Below, one piece after another: positions 1 through 8,629 of a stretch of 29,825 bases of DNA. Position 1 is the first letter of the stretch; every line of letters starts with the position of its first letter. The DNA lies in IMG/VR virus record IMGVR_UViG_3300000545_000002, positions 1 through 29,825 of that record; one strand, 5' to 3'. The notes beneath the pieces were generated by a model. It saw only the letters and a list, made by a program, of their open reading frames with translations, did no database searches and had not been told where the DNA came from. Origin of the DNA: a virus. The translations under genes and the position numbers were made by a program.

Positions 1-89
1 GCTCTGTCACTGGCGGCATCGGGGGCGCAGGCAGCGCAGGCGGCGACGGCAGCGCAGGCGCCGTGATTTTGGAACTCGTGCCGGCCTGA
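1..89 (+). CDS. C-terminal end of a glycine-rich protein (partial)
   Basis: The frame that starts at base 3 is open from the window edge to TGA at 87-89. It encodes a tail of Gly/Ala/Ser repeats (GGIGGAGSAGGDGSAG) ending in AVILELVPA. A glycine-rich stretch closing with a short hydrophobic beta strand is a common C-terminus of phage fibre or decoration-like proteins, but only 28 residues are visible and no function can be assigned. It lies 38 bp upstream of the tail sheath in the same direction, so it is probably a structural gene of the late operon. The other two frames give low-complexity Arg- or Ala-rich translations and are less likely. Confidence 0.55.
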   Translation, partial: SVTGGIGGAGSAGGDGSAGAVILELVPA

Positions 90-127
90 TCGGCAGCAAC
101 GACACCTAACAGACGGGACACAATCTC

Positions 128-1573
128 ATGACACAACCAAACGTCACTATCACCGAGCTGGACGGCGCGCTCGGGGTGCTCCCGCCTACGTCGGGCGCAC
201 TGCATGCCATCGTAGGTCCGTGCAGCGCAGGACCTTTCGACACGCCAGCAGCGTTCGGTCGCGTGCGCGACATTCAAGCGAACTTCGTCAACGGCCCCGC
301 CGTCGAAGCTGCAGCGCACTACATCGAGCGCTACGGGCGCGCAGTGCTCTTCGTGCGCTGCAACGCTGCAACTGCTGCAGTGCTCGACGCCGTAGACGAC
401 ACGACCGTCGCAGGCACATCAGTCGTCACAGCGACAGGCACGCCGACAGACGACGTCGAGCTCAAAGTCAAAATCCTCACGGGTGCCACCATCGGCGTTG
501 CAGGCGCGACCTATCAGCTGAGCGCTGACGGCGGGCGCAACTACGGCCCGATCACCGCGCTCGGTACTGCGAACACGCTCGTTGCGCCTGACAACATCGG
601 CGTCACGTTTCACTTCGCTGCAGGCACGCTGATCGCTGGCGATTTTTTCACCGCGGTTGGCCATGCGGCCACGTGGAGCGGCGCGAACATCCTGACTGCG
701 CTCGCAGCGCTGAAGGCCTCGCAACAGTACTGGGAGCTGGTGCAGATTGTCGGCCCCGTAGACGCAGGCACGCTGCCGAACATCGACACTGCGATCGCCG
801 GCATGGCGACTGCGGGCAAGTACAAGGCCTGGATCGGCAACACGCGTATCCCTGCGATCGGTGAGTCGGAGTCCACCTACGCAACGTCGCTCGCGGGCTT
901 TGCGGCTGACAGCAGCAAGTACGGCTCTCTCTACGCAGGCGGCTGCAAGCTAGTCTCTAGCGTAAGCGGCAGGCGCTACCGTCGCCCCGCGAGCTTTGCA
1001 ACCGCTGCGCGCGAGGCCTCTGTCTCGCACGAGATCGACATTGCTGACGTGAACCAAGGCGCGCTCGAAGGCGTGACGATTCGCGACGTCAACGGGAACC
1101 CAGACGAGCACGACGAGACGGTGAGCCCAGGCCTTGACGACCTGCGCTTCGGCACGCTGCGCACGTGGGACGGCTTCGGCGGCGTGTACGTCAACCGCCC
1201 GCGGCTGTTCTCTCCCACCGGCTCGGACTTCCAGCTCATGCCGCACAGACGCGTGCTGAACATCACGCACGAAGCACTGCGCGTGTACTTCATTCGCCGC
1301 CTGAACAAGCCCGTGCTCGTGTCTAAGAGCACCGGCTTCATCCTGGAGTCTGAAGCGAGCGAGATCGAAAAGGGCGCACTTGCAGTCATGCGCGCGACGC
1401 TGATGTCGAAGCCGAAGGCTAGCGGCATCCAGTTCGCGCTGAGCCGCACCGACAATCTGCTCTCTACGCGCACGCTGACAGGGCAAGCGCGCGTCATCCC
1501 GCTTGCGTACCCCGAGTTCGTCTCGCTCGACGTCGGTTTCTTCAACCCAGCGCTGCAGCTCGTAGCTGCGTAA
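128..1573 (+). CDS. Contractile tail sheath protein
   Basis: This 481-residue protein has the size and architecture of myovirus tail sheath proteins (Mu gpL/P2 FI type), which polymerise around the tail tube and contract on infection. The N-terminus (MTQPNVTITELDGALGVLPP) matches the usual sheath opening, and residues about 375-478 hold the conserved C-terminal sheath domain (ITHEALRVYFIRRLNKP, then STRTLTGQARVIPLAYPEF). The middle, about residues 90-190, reads like an inserted surface domain. It is followed 12 bp later by the tube gene, the standard sheath-tube order. The ATG is reached from an upstream GGGACACAATCTC leader with a weak ribosome site. Assignment rests on family resemblance and gene order; confidence is high. 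Confidence 0.9.
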   Translation: MTQPNVTITELDGALGVLPPTSGALHAIVGPCSAGPFDTPAAFGRVRDIQANFVNGPAVEAAAHYIERYGRAVLFVRCNAATAAVLDAVDDTTVAGTSVVTATGTPTDDVELKVKILTGATIGVAGATYQLSADGGRNYGPITALGTANTLVAPDNIGVTFHFAAGTLIAGDFFTAVGHAATWSGANILTALAALKASQQYWELVQIVGPVDAGTLPNIDTAIAGMATAGKYKAWIGNTRIPAIGESESTYATSLAGFAADSSKYGSLYAGGCKLVSSVSGRRYRRPASFATAAREASVSHEIDIADVNQGALEGVTIRDVNGNPDEHDETVSPGLDDLRFGTLRTWDGFGGVYVNRPRLFSPTGSDFQLMPHRRVLNITHEALRVYFIRRLNKPVLVSKSTGFILESEASEIEKGALAVMRATLMSKPKASGIQFALSRTDNLLSTRTLTGQARVIPLAYPEFVSLDVGFFNPALQLVAA

Positions 1574-1585
1574 AGGAGTTCTGCA

Positions 1586-2065
1586 ATGTCCGATCCTATC
1601 ATCGTGAACGGCAACCAAATCAGCTGGGGCTCCATCGTGCTCAAGCTGGACCAGGAGCGTTTCACTGGCTTTACCGCCATCTCGTTTGGCGACAAGCGCG
1701 AACGCGTAAAGGCATACGGCATGGGGCGCGCGCACGCACCGCGCGGTCGCTCGCGCGGCAAGTACACCATCGAACCCGTGAAGCTCACCGGCTGGAAAGA
1801 GTCAGTTCAGATCTTTCGGCAAGCGCTCGCCAACAAGGCGCCTGACTTGCAGTCGTACGGCGACATCGAGTTTCAGATCATGGTGCAGTACATCGAGCCA
1901 TCCGAAGCAGAGATCGACATCGAGATCGAGCGCTGCGTTTGGATGACGAACACCTCGAACGACGAGGAAAACCCAGACCCGCTCAAAGAGGAGGTCGAGT
2001 TCGACGCGATGTTGATTCGTCGCAACGGCTTGCTGCTCTTTGACAACTCGGAGCTAGTCGCATGA
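1586..2065 (+). CDS. Tail tube protein
   Basis: This 159-residue protein directly follows the sheath and would form the inner tail tube through which DNA passes. The stretch SWGSIVLKLD followed by GFTAISFGDKRERVKAYGMG, then APRGRSRGKYT, resembles a tail tube family common in Mu-like and related myoviruses. The second half, with VQYIEPSEAEIDIEIERCVW and PDPLKEEVEFDAMLIRRNG, has the alternating beta pattern expected of the tube fold. A strong AAGGAG precedes the ATG. Its stop overlaps the start of the next gene by 4 bp (ATGA), so translation of tube and chaperone is probably coupled. No alternative role fits the position as well. Confidence 0.82.
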   Translation: MSDPIIVNGNQISWGSIVLKLDQERFTGFTAISFGDKRERVKAYGMGRAHAPRGRSRGKYTIEPVKLTGWKESVQIFRQALANKAPDLQSYGDIEFQIMVQYIEPSEAEIDIEIERCVWMTNTSNDEENPDPLKEEVEFDAMLIRRNGLLLFDNSELVA

Positions 2066-2499
2066 GTGACGACGACACACAGGATATCAGTGCACTAAGG
2101 GCAAAACGCGCAGAGCTTGCTGCTGCGCGTCAAGCCGGAGTCGAAGCGCGCGCACAAGCACGCGCGCTTGGGCTGGAGCAGCTCGCGCTGCGGGACGAAG
2201 TAGCGCTCGACGACGCTATCGACAAACACGGCGACGTGGACGTGTCGATCGCAGTTGTCCAGACCGACAAGGGAATGATCATCCTGAAGCGCGCTTCAGC
2301 GATGAAGTTCCGGCGCTTCCAGGACAAAGGCGCAGCAACCACAGAGGACGTCAACGCGCTTGTGCGCCCGTGCGTTGTGTGGCCTAGCCAGGGCGAGCTG
2401 GACGTCATACTTGAGGAGCTGCCTGCAACGCTGCTTCGCATGGCGAGCGCGGTCATTACGCTTGCTGGCCAAAAGAGCGACGACTTAGCAAAAAAATAG
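2062..2499 (+). CDS. Tail assembly chaperone, zero-frame product (gpG-like)
   Basis: The zero-frame product has 145 residues and lies between tube and tape measure, where nearly all tailed phages encode the chaperone that coats the tape-measure protein during tail assembly. Residues 8-60 are charged and helical; residues 60-140 hold a globular part (SIAVVQTDKGMIILKRASAM, then EDVNALVRPCVVWPSQGELDVI). It ends in LAKK at a run of seven A residues followed at once by TAG, the layout of a programmed frameshift site. The function is inferred from position and from the frameshift, because these proteins diverge too fast for firm recognition by motif. Confidence 0.82.
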   Translation: MSDDDTQDISALRAKRAELAAARQAGVEARAQARALGLEQLALRDEVALDDAIDKHGDVDVSIAVVQTDKGMIILKRASAMKFRRFQDKGAATTEDVNALVRPCVVWPSQGELDVILEELPATLLRMASAVITLAGQKSDDLAKK

Positions 2500-2684
2500 T
2501 CGAGCTACGCGCGCTGGCCCGTCGCGATGACGGGCTCGCCGCGCGGTGCCTCCTAGCTGCGTTTGGCACGCGCGTAACAGGCGAAGGGGCAGAGAGCGCG
2601 CGCGCGTACGTAGGCGCGCTCTACTTGCTGGAAGGCCTTGCAGAGCTGCGCCACCTGCGAAAAGCGATGACGTCGAAGGGATAG
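2062..2684 (+). CDS. Tail assembly chaperone, -1 frameshift product (gpGT-like)
   Basis: Slipping back one base on A7 at 2490-2496 carries ribosomes from frame 2062 into an open frame from 2496 to TAG at 2682-2684. This adds 62 residues, starting IVELRALARRDDGLAARC, to the 145-residue product, about 207 residues in total. The extension has no ATG or GTG near its start, so it could not easily be a separate gene, and it ends only 3 bp before the tape measure ATG. It contains alanine- and leucine-rich helices (YVGALYLLEGLAELRHLRKA). By analogy with lambda G/GT and P2 E/E', the long form would bind the tape measure while the short form coats it. The frame arrangement is seen; the role is inferred. 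Confidence 0.82.
2488..2499 (+). promoter_or_regulatory. Programmed -1 ribosomal frameshift site (A7 slippery run)
   Basis: The sequence reads GCA AAA AAA TAG in the zero frame. This gives the canonical heptamer A AAA AAA with the zero-frame stop directly after it, a combination that favours slippage because the stop codon slows the ribosome. The -1 frame beyond it stays open for 62 codons. No stimulatory stem-loop or pseudoknot was established by eye. Confidence 0.8.
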
Positions 2685-2687
2685 CCG

Positions 2688-4649
2688 ATGGCAGAGGACG
2701 CAAAAGCAACATTCGACATCGAGCTACAAGACAACGTCAGCGCAGGCGCGCAGTCAGCAGCAAGCGCGCTCTCTAAGCTGCAGGGCCAGCTGGAGGGCGA
2801 CACCAAGGCGCTTGCTGACATGCAGAAGGCGATGCGTCAGCTGAAGGGCGCAACCACGGCTGACGTGAAGCAGCCGATGGAAGAGCTGACCAAGCGCATC
2901 GTCGAACAGAAGGACCGAATCGCTGAGGCGCAGGGTCGCTTCGTCGCCCTCGGCGGCACGTTCGGCAAGGCAGGCAAAAGCGCGTCGAGCTTCAGCGCGC
3001 GCATCGCGGAGCTGCAGCGCACCTCTGCCTCAATGCCGGGCAACTTGAACGGCATCGTGCAGAAGCTCACTTCGGTCACAGAGGGCATGAAGGGCGCGAC
3101 TGCTGGCGCGATCGGGCTCGCGGTGGCGTTCGCTGCAGTCGCTGCAGGCAGCGCAGTGGTCGCAAAGCACCTCTTTAGCGAGGCGCTTGCTGCAGGCGAC
3201 GCGCGCCGCAACGAAATGCTGCACCTCGAAGCACTGACGAAGATGCGAAACATCTTCGGCATCCTGCCAGGCAAGGCAGACGACATCATGAACGCGATCG
3301 ACCGCGTCTCTGCGTCGGTGTCCATCAGCCGCGAGAAAGTAACAGGCTACGCAGAGCAGCTCTTCCGCGCAGGCGTGCGCGGCAACACGCTGGCCGATGC
3401 GCTTGAGGGCACGGCGATCAAGGCCTCTGCGCTCGGAGACTCTGCAGGCTCTGGCTTCGCAGGCTTCGCAGCAGACCTCGCGATCGCTGGGGGCTCGGTC
3501 AAGAATCTCACCAACGACATCAAGAACCGCTTCGGCGGCATCGTGCAGCGCCAAATGTCCTCGCTAGAGGTGCAGCAGCGTAAGCAAAAAGAGAACTGGG
3601 CGAGCCTGTTTCGCGGCCTGAACGTTGAGCCTGTGCTCGATGCGATGAAGCGCCTGCGCGACATCTTGAACATCAACACAGCGTCAGGGCAGGCGCTGAA
3701 GTCTCTGTTTACCTCGATGCTGAAGCCGATGTTCGCTGCAGCTGAGACGGGCATTGTGTTCATGCGCCGTTTCTTCAAGCAGATGATCATCGGCGCGCTG
3801 CAGCTCAAGCTTGCGTGGCAGGACGTGCGTTACTGGTTCGCCAAGACGTTCGGCAAGTCGCAGACGCAGTCAGCAGGCGACCTGCTCGACAAGATTCAGC
3901 TCGGTAAGTGGACGGTCTACTTACTCGCCGCGGCGTTCTCTTACCTCGCCATCATGGTGGGCTCGACTGTCATCGGCGCGTTCACAAGCTTCGTCATGTT
4001 TCTCACGACTGCAGTCATCGTCGCGTTGTGGGAGGGCGTCGTTGCAGCTGCAAGCTTCGCAATCGCTATCCTCGGCGTCACGTGGCCGTTCTTGCTTGCA
4101 GCCGTAGCACTCGCCGCGTTCGCGGTCGGGCTGATGTATCTCTACGACCTGTGGAATGAGATCGACTGGACGGCTCTCGGCACAGGCCTGTGGGAGAGCA
4201 TCGTCAAAGGTCTGCGTAGCGGTTGGGCGAAAGTCAAATCAGTGTTCGCAGACCTTGCAGACGAAGCTGCAAACGCATTCCGCAGCGCGCTCGGCATCGC
4301 GACGCCAGCAAAGGTATTCGCTGAGCTGATCTATCAGCTGCCGTCTGACGTCAAGACACAGGTCGCAGGCAGCCCCCGCACGCAGAGCAGCAACGCTGCG
4401 CGCGTAGGCGGCGCGCCTAAGCTCGGCGGGCAGACGCAGAAAGGCCCGCCTGCAGACGGCCTGATCGGCGGCAAGACGGCGAGCAACACGAAGACGAGCA
4501 CCGTCACGATCGGCTCGCTCAACGTGCACGCGCCATCGGCCGAGCCGCACGCGCTTGCACGCACATTCCGCCGCGAGCTGGAGCGCACACTTGAGGGCCT
4601 GCACGCAGAGTCCGGTGCACCGCAACGCCAAGGAGCTGCTGCGCCATGA
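2688..4649 (+). CDS. Tail tape measure protein
   Basis: This is a 653-residue protein. Residues 1-130 are helical and coiled-coil-like, rich in Ala, Gln, Lys and Glu (DNVSAGAQSAASALSKLQGQ). A small hydrophobic stretch lies near residues 140-165, and a long hydrophobic region at about 406-485 contains several possible membrane segments (LLAAAFSYLAIMVGSTVIGA, VTWPFLLAAVALAAFAVGLM). The C-terminus is Gly/Thr/Ser-rich. This is the usual plan of tape measure proteins, which set tail length and enter the host membrane during ejection. It starts 3 bp after the chaperone extension and overlaps the next start by 4 bp. The size predicts a short to medium contractile tail. Confidence 0.9.
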   Translation: MAEDAKATFDIELQDNVSAGAQSAASALSKLQGQLEGDTKALADMQKAMRQLKGATTADVKQPMEELTKRIVEQKDRIAEAQGRFVALGGTFGKAGKSASSFSARIAELQRTSASMPGNLNGIVQKLTSVTEGMKGATAGAIGLAVAFAAVAAGSAVVAKHLFSEALAAGDARRNEMLHLEALTKMRNIFGILPGKADDIMNAIDRVSASVSISREKVTGYAEQLFRAGVRGNTLADALEGTAIKASALGDSAGSGFAGFAADLAIAGGSVKNLTNDIKNRFGGIVQRQMSSLEVQQRKQKENWASLFRGLNVEPVLDAMKRLRDILNINTASGQALKSLFTSMLKPMFAAAETGIVFMRRFFKQMIIGALQLKLAWQDVRYWFAKTFGKSQTQSAGDLLDKIQLGKWTVYLLAAAFSYLAIMVGSTVIGAFTSFVMFLTTAVIVALWEGVVAAASFAIAILGVTWPFLLAAVALAAFAVGLMYLYDLWNEIDWTALGTGLWESIVKGLRSGWAKVKSVFADLADEAANAFRSALGIATPAKVFAELIYQLPSDVKTQVAGSPRTQSSNAARVGGAPKLGGQTQKGPPADGLIGGKTASNTKTSTVTIGSLNVHAPSAEPHALARTFRRELERTLEGLHAESGAPQRQGAAAP

Positions 4650-5182
4650 GCTTGTGGAACCCCATCACCGAGCCGCAAGACTGGGTGGACTTCTCAGGCG
4701 TGCGCTCGCCTGGCATCGCAGACATCGTCGGCGCAGGCAGCCCGCGCTCTTGGGACGAACGCGAGTCGTACGCGATCGCAGGCGCGTTCGTTTTCTATCA
4801 CGGCAAAAAGCTGTCGCACTTCAGCGTCAAGCTGCGCCTCTACACCGTAGAGGACTGGACCATCTGGTGGGAGAAGTTAGAGCCGCTGCTCTCAGTGCTA
4901 CCGAGGCGCGGCGTCGGCACGAAGGCATTCGACGTCACGCACCCGTACCTCGCTGCCTGCAAGATACGCGCAGCTGTCGTAGAGGACATCACGCAGCCGG
5001 AGCAGACCGCGGACGGCGAGTGGACGATCGAGATCAAAATGATCGAGTTCCACAAGCCGTTCATCGCAGCCGCGAAAGTAGACGGCGCGAAGGCAACGCC
5101 TGCAGACCCAGAGGATGCAGAGATCGAGCAACTCAACGCCCAGGACGCCGCGAAGAACGCCGCGTTTGATGCCCTGCCATGA
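4646..5182 (+). CDS. Tail/baseplate protein, possible hub adaptor
   Basis: This 178-residue protein lies between tape measure and hub/spike, the place where myoviruses encode the adaptor linking tube and baseplate hub (gpU, LysM-adaptor or Mu gpN types). The visible core is FYHGKKLSHFSVKLRLYTVED, followed by WTIWWEKLEPLL and FDVTHPYLAACKIRAAVVED; these are alternating beta strands with aromatic residues. The C-terminal 30 residues are acidic and Ala-rich, probably flexible. The start (ATGAG) overlaps the tape measure stop, and its own stop overlaps the next ATG. The exact family is not recognised; the baseplate role comes from position. Confidence 0.6.
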   Translation: MSLWNPITEPQDWVDFSGVRSPGIADIVGAGSPRSWDERESYAIAGAFVFYHGKKLSHFSVKLRLYTVEDWTIWWEKLEPLLSVLPRRGVGTKAFDVTHPYLAACKIRAAVVEDITQPEQTADGEWTIEIKMIEFHKPFIAAAKVDGAKATPADPEDAEIEQLNAQDAAKNAAFDALP

Positions 5183-6432
5183 CCGCACCAACTGAAACAT
5201 TCATCGCCGTCAACGGGCTCGCAGTGCGCACGCTGCGCCTGCAGGTGTCCGCTATCGGGCCGTGGGTCGCTGACGTGGACCTTGCCGAGCCTGCAACGCT
5301 CGAGGGCACTGTGACGCTCAGCGTCGGAGATACGCAGCTTGTAGGCACGGTGAGCCCCCTACAGGCTGGGTCCTTTGCGCTGCAGACTTCCGCGCAGGTA
5401 ATCGGGGGCGCTGGCGCCTGGGGCAAGCTCCTAAGCGCAAAGGGCTACCACAACGACGCAGGCATCAAGGCGCGCCTGATCGCAGAGGACGCAGCGCGCG
5501 AGTGCGGAGAGACGCTGCAGTCTTTCGCGCCGACGCTCGAGCGCGTAGGCAGCGACTACGCGCGTGCGAACGAAGCTGCCTCGACCATCCTCGAATACGC
5601 AGCCGGGGGCGCTTCGTGGTGGGTGGACTTCAACGGCCTGACGTACGTCGGCGTGCGCCCTACGTCAGACCTGTCTCCTGACGCATACGTGCTGCTTGAC
5701 TACGACGCGAAAGAGCGCGTCGCGCACCTGGCCGTCGACGACCTGTCTGCGCTGCAGATCGGCGCCGTCATGACCGACGAGCGCCTAGACGGGCCGCAGA
5801 CCGTGCACGACTTCGAGCTGAGCAGCAGCGACAACTCACCGCTGCGCGCCTCTGTGTGGTTCGGTGGGCTGCCGAACGAGGCCGGGCGCCTAGCAGGGCT
5901 GCTGCGCTCCATCATCCGGCACTCTGTCGCCGGCGAGCTGCTCGGGCTCTACCGCTACCGCGTCGTCACCATGAACGACGACCTGCGCGTCGACCTGCAG
6001 GCCACGCGCAAGCAGGCAGGCCTGCCTGACCTGCGCAGCGTGTCGCAGTTCCCTGGCATGCCTGGCGTTGCAGCCACGCTCGCGCTCGGCGCAGAGGTCG
6101 TCGTGCAGTTCATCGACGGCGACCCAGCGCAGCCGATCATCACCGGCTACGTCGGCCCGGGCGGCGCGGGCTTCGTCCCGACGCTCATCGCTATCGCAGG
6201 TTCGGAGCAAGCTGCAGCGCGCCAGGGCGACCTCGTGCAGTCGGGAGGTGTAGGCACCATCGTCACGCTGTGGCCGCTCCCGCCCGCGGTTCCAGCGCCG
6301 CCTAACGCTGCAGTCGTTGCAGGCGTGCCGCACCTCATCTCGTTCGACTCTGTGGTGCCTACGCTTGCGCCGCCGCTCGCTGCGCCGCTCTACGGCGCAG
6401 TCTCTACAGGCTCGCCCAAGGTGAAGCTGTGA
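5179..6432 (+). CDS. Baseplate hub/spike protein (gpD-like plus gpV-like parts)
   Basis: This 417-residue protein appears to join two baseplate parts usually encoded separately. Residues 1-280 resemble hub proteins of the gpD/gp27/Mu gpP kind, including an alternation of beta strands and WWVDFNGLTYVGVRP. Residues about 280-330 carry the OB-fold signature of gpV/gp5/VgrG spikes (PGMPGVAATLALGAEVVVQF, then DGDPAQPIITGYVGP). A downstream RQGDLVQSGG resembles spike-associated GD turns. The C-terminus is Pro/Ala-rich. Such hub-spike fusions occur in contractile injection systems. It would trimerise at the tail tip and pierce the outer envelope. No lysozyme domain is visible. The spike part is firmer than the hub part. 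Confidence 0.75.
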   Translation: MTAPTETFIAVNGLAVRTLRLQVSAIGPWVADVDLAEPATLEGTVTLSVGDTQLVGTVSPLQAGSFALQTSAQVIGGAGAWGKLLSAKGYHNDAGIKARLIAEDAARECGETLQSFAPTLERVGSDYARANEAASTILEYAAGGASWWVDFNGLTYVGVRPTSDLSPDAYVLLDYDAKERVAHLAVDDLSALQIGAVMTDERLDGPQTVHDFELSSSDNSPLRASVWFGGLPNEAGRLAGLLRSIIRHSVAGELLGLYRYRVVTMNDDLRVDLQATRKQAGLPDLRSVSQFPGMPGVAATLALGAEVVVQFIDGDPAQPIITGYVGPGGAGFVPTLIAIAGSEQAAARQGDLVQSGGVGTIVTLWPLPPAVPAPPNAAVVAGVPHLISFDSVVPTLAPPLAAPLYGAVSTGSPKVKL

Positions 6433-6941
6433 GCGTCGCTGTCCTAGGAGAGCTGTCGATCGAGGGCGCAGTGCCGCTGCTGGCTGCGTTTGCGACAGGC
6501 TTCGATGGCGCTGCAGGCTTCAGCATCCCGGAGTTGAACGCCAAGCTGCTCGGCTTGAACAACGTGCTGACGGCCATCACCGTCGCGCCCCCCGCGCTCG
6601 GGGCCACCATCACGGCTGCGCTCGCAACCGTTGCTAGCCTGCAGGCAGCCATCGGCGGCCCCACTGTGACGCTGCAAGGCCCTGCGATCGCGGCGCAGAT
6701 TGCCGTGCTCACTGGGCAGCTGAACGCACTGCTCGCAGCAGACGCGGCGCTGGTCATCCCGAGCGCGACCATGAGTGTCTACGTGTTCGACGGGAACTCG
6801 CCCGCGCTCGGCAACGAGCTGCAGGCCGCCATCGACACGACGCTCCCAGGCGCAGGCGGGCACACGAACGCACTCGTCTTTGCGACCACTAACCCCGCCG
6901 CGTGGGCTGCCATGTCCACGGTGTTCAAGGTGACGCCATGA
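6429..6941 (+). CDS. Baseplate-region protein of unknown function
   Basis: This 170-residue protein starts at GTG 6429, overlapping the stop of the hub/spike gene (GTGA). It is very rich in Ala, Leu, Thr and Val with few charges. Residues 30-120 read as long amphipathic helices (LLGLNNVLTAITVAPPALGA; QIAVLTGQLNALLAADAAL). Residues 115-165 look globular (MSVYVFDGNSPALGNELQ; GGHTNALVFATTNPAAWAAM). It sits where Mu-like phages place small baseplate accessory genes and is coupled at both ends by 4-bp overlaps, which argues for a structural or assembly role. No family was recognised. Confidence 0.6.
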   Translation: MSVAVLGELSIEGAVPLLAAFATGFDGAAGFSIPELNAKLLGLNNVLTAITVAPPALGATITAALATVASLQAAIGGPTVTLQGPAIAAQIAVLTGQLNALLAADAALVIPSATMSVYVFDGNSPALGNELQAAIDTTLPGAGGHTNALVFATTNPAAWAAMSTVFKVTP

Positions 6942-7417
6942 ACCCAACACTGACTGCAGCGTTCGACGTCCAGCTCGCGGAGCTGCGCGCAGGCGGGCGC
7001 GTTGCTGACGTGCCCGAGCCGCCGCTCTACTGGGGCACGGACCTCTCGTGCGTGACCGACTGCACTGAGACGTTTTCCGAGCTCCCACCGGGCGGGGCGC
7101 TCATCATCGCGCAGGCTGTAGTGCGGCGCTTTCTCACGCCGCGCGGCGGGCTCATCGACGACGCCGACTACGGGCTCGACCTGCGCGGCTACTGCAACCG
7201 CGGCGTCACGCGGGAGGACCTGCGCACGCTGCAGTCGCGCTGCGTCGCAGAGGCGCTGAAGGATGAGCGCGTGCAGTCAGTGACGATCAACGTCGTCAGC
7301 GACGGCGCAAGCCTGCTCGAAGTCACCGCGCTGCTTACGCCCGCAGACTCCTCGATCGGGCGCTTCGGCTTTGTACTGGCCGTGTCGGACGAAACCACCC
7401 TGCTCACGCTGATTTGA
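6938..7417 (+). CDS. Baseplate wedge protein, gp25/gpW-like (Mu gp46-like)
   Basis: This 159-residue protein starts at ATG 6938, which overlaps the previous stop; a longer in-frame start at 6902 would run into the preceding gene and is not needed. Residues 48-150 (FLTPRGGLIDDADYGLDLRG, later RCVAEALKDERVQSVTINVV) match the gp25/gpW/Mu gp46 family. In that family a short helix pair, an acidic residue pattern and a C-terminal beta strand connect the wedge to the sheath initiator position. It immediately precedes the gpJ homologue, the conserved order in P2- and Mu-type baseplates. The 6-bp gap to the next gene carries GAGGCTCG. Confidence 0.78.
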   Translation: MNPTLTAAFDVQLAELRAGGRVADVPEPPLYWGTDLSCVTDCTETFSELPPGGALIIAQAVVRRFLTPRGGLIDDADYGLDLRGYCNRGVTREDLRTLQSRCVAEALKDERVQSVTINVVSDGASLLEVTALLTPADSSIGRFGFVLAVSDETTLLTLI

Positions 7418-7423
7418 GGCTCG

Positions 7424-8629
7424 ATGGCATTCTTTTCCCTTGCAGACCTGACAAAACCCGCGACGCGCGCAGAGGTGCAAGCGTCGATCTATCGCGTGTA
7501 CGGCGTGCTCGGCGTGAACACCACGTCGTGGGCCTCGGGCGCAGTCGTCCGAACGATGACGGTCGCTGTGAGCGCGATGCTGAGCGCGTTCTCATCGCTG
7601 CAGGCGCAGATCGCACAGTCTGGTTTCCTCGACCTCGCGGTGAACGACTGGCTCACGCTGGTTGCTAAGTACGTCTACGGCGTGACGCGCACTGACGCGA
7701 CGTTCGCTGCGGGCTTCATCACGCTGTCGAACTCAGGCGGCGGCATTTACAACATCGACCCCGGCGACCTCATCGTCGCAACGCCTGTCACGTCCGACCC
7801 GAAAAGCGGCAAGGCGTACCGCAACGACACTGCGTTCGTGCTCGGCGCGAGCCAGACGATCACAGTGCCGATCACCGCTGTAGAGGCTGGGTCCGACAGC
7901 ACCACGGGCGCAGCCACCATCACGCGCCTCACTACTGCGCTGCTGAACGTTACGTGCTCGAACGCTGCGTCACTCGTGGGGCTCGACGCCGAGAGCGACG
8001 CAGCGCTGCGCCTGAAGTGCTCCGAGAAGCTCGGCGCGCTCTCCCCTATGGGGCCTTGGGACGCGTACGCCTACGCAGCACGCAACGCGCACCGCTCAAC
8101 GGGAGAGCCGTGCGGCATCACGCGCACACGCACGCTGAAGGACGGCTTTGGCAACGTGACGCTGGTCGTTGCCTCTGCGAGCGGCACTGTGGGAGGCACG
8201 ATCGGGAACCTCGCTACAGACCTGGGCGCCGTTGACGAAGCAGTGCAGCAGCTTGCTGCGCCTCTCGCCGTCACGGCCCACACCGCGTCAGCCACAGCGG
8301 TCAACCAGGCTGTCACGTACGAGCTGTGGGCGTACAACACCAGCGGGCAGAGCAACGCGCAGATTGCGGCGTCTGTAGCTGCAGCGCTGAGCGAGTTCAC
8401 CGTGCGCCAGCCAATCGGGGGTAACACGCTGCTCTCGTCCGACACGACAGGCTACGTCTGGCTCGACGCCATCAAGGCAGCCATCAGCAGCGTTCTGCCG
8501 CAGATATTCCACGTCGTAGTCACGGTGCCTGGCGGCGACGTTGCACTCACGAACACGCAGGTGATGACGCTCGGCACAGTGACGGGCAACGTGCACCAGG
8601 TTGCGTCGCCGGAAGGCGGCCCAGCGTGA
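7424..8629 (+). CDS. Baseplate assembly protein J-like (Mu gp47-like)
   Basis: This is a 401-residue baseplate wedge protein. The N-terminus (FLDLAVNDWLTLVAKYVYG) and the core segment GLDAESDAALRLKCSEKLGA near residues 187-206, followed by GPWDAYAYAARNA, match the signature of the gpJ/gp47/gp6 family, in which this helix pair forms the wedge dimer interface. The region with FGNVTLVVASASGTVGG and the C-terminal beta strands (IFHVVVTVPGGDVAL) complete the family architecture. It is placed between the gp25-like and gpI-like genes, as expected, and its stop overlaps the next GTG start. Confidence 0.85.
   Translation: MAFFSLADLTKPATRAEVQASIYRVYGVLGVNTTSWASGAVVRTMTVAVSAMLSAFSSLQAQIAQSGFLDLAVNDWLTLVAKYVYGVTRTDATFAAGFITLSNSGGGIYNIDPGDLIVATPVTSDPKSGKAYRNDTAFVLGASQTITVPITAVEAGSDSTTGAATITRLTTALLNVTCSNAASLVGLDAESDAALRLKCSEKLGALSPMGPWDAYAYAARNAHRSTGEPCGITRTRTLKDGFGNVTLVVASASGTVGGTIGNLATDLGAVDEAVQQLAAPLAVTAHTASATAVNQAVTYELWAYNTSGQSNAQIAASVAAALSEFTVRQPIGGNTLLSSDTTGYVWLDAIKAAISSVLPQIFHVVVTVPGGDVALTNTQVMTLGTVTGNVHQVASPEGGPA

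Noticed and set aside
950-1735. 261-residue minus-strand open frame over the sheath gene
   Set aside because: It is antisense to a well-supported structural gene, is of low complexity and lacks a ribosome site; GC-rich DNA produces many such frames.
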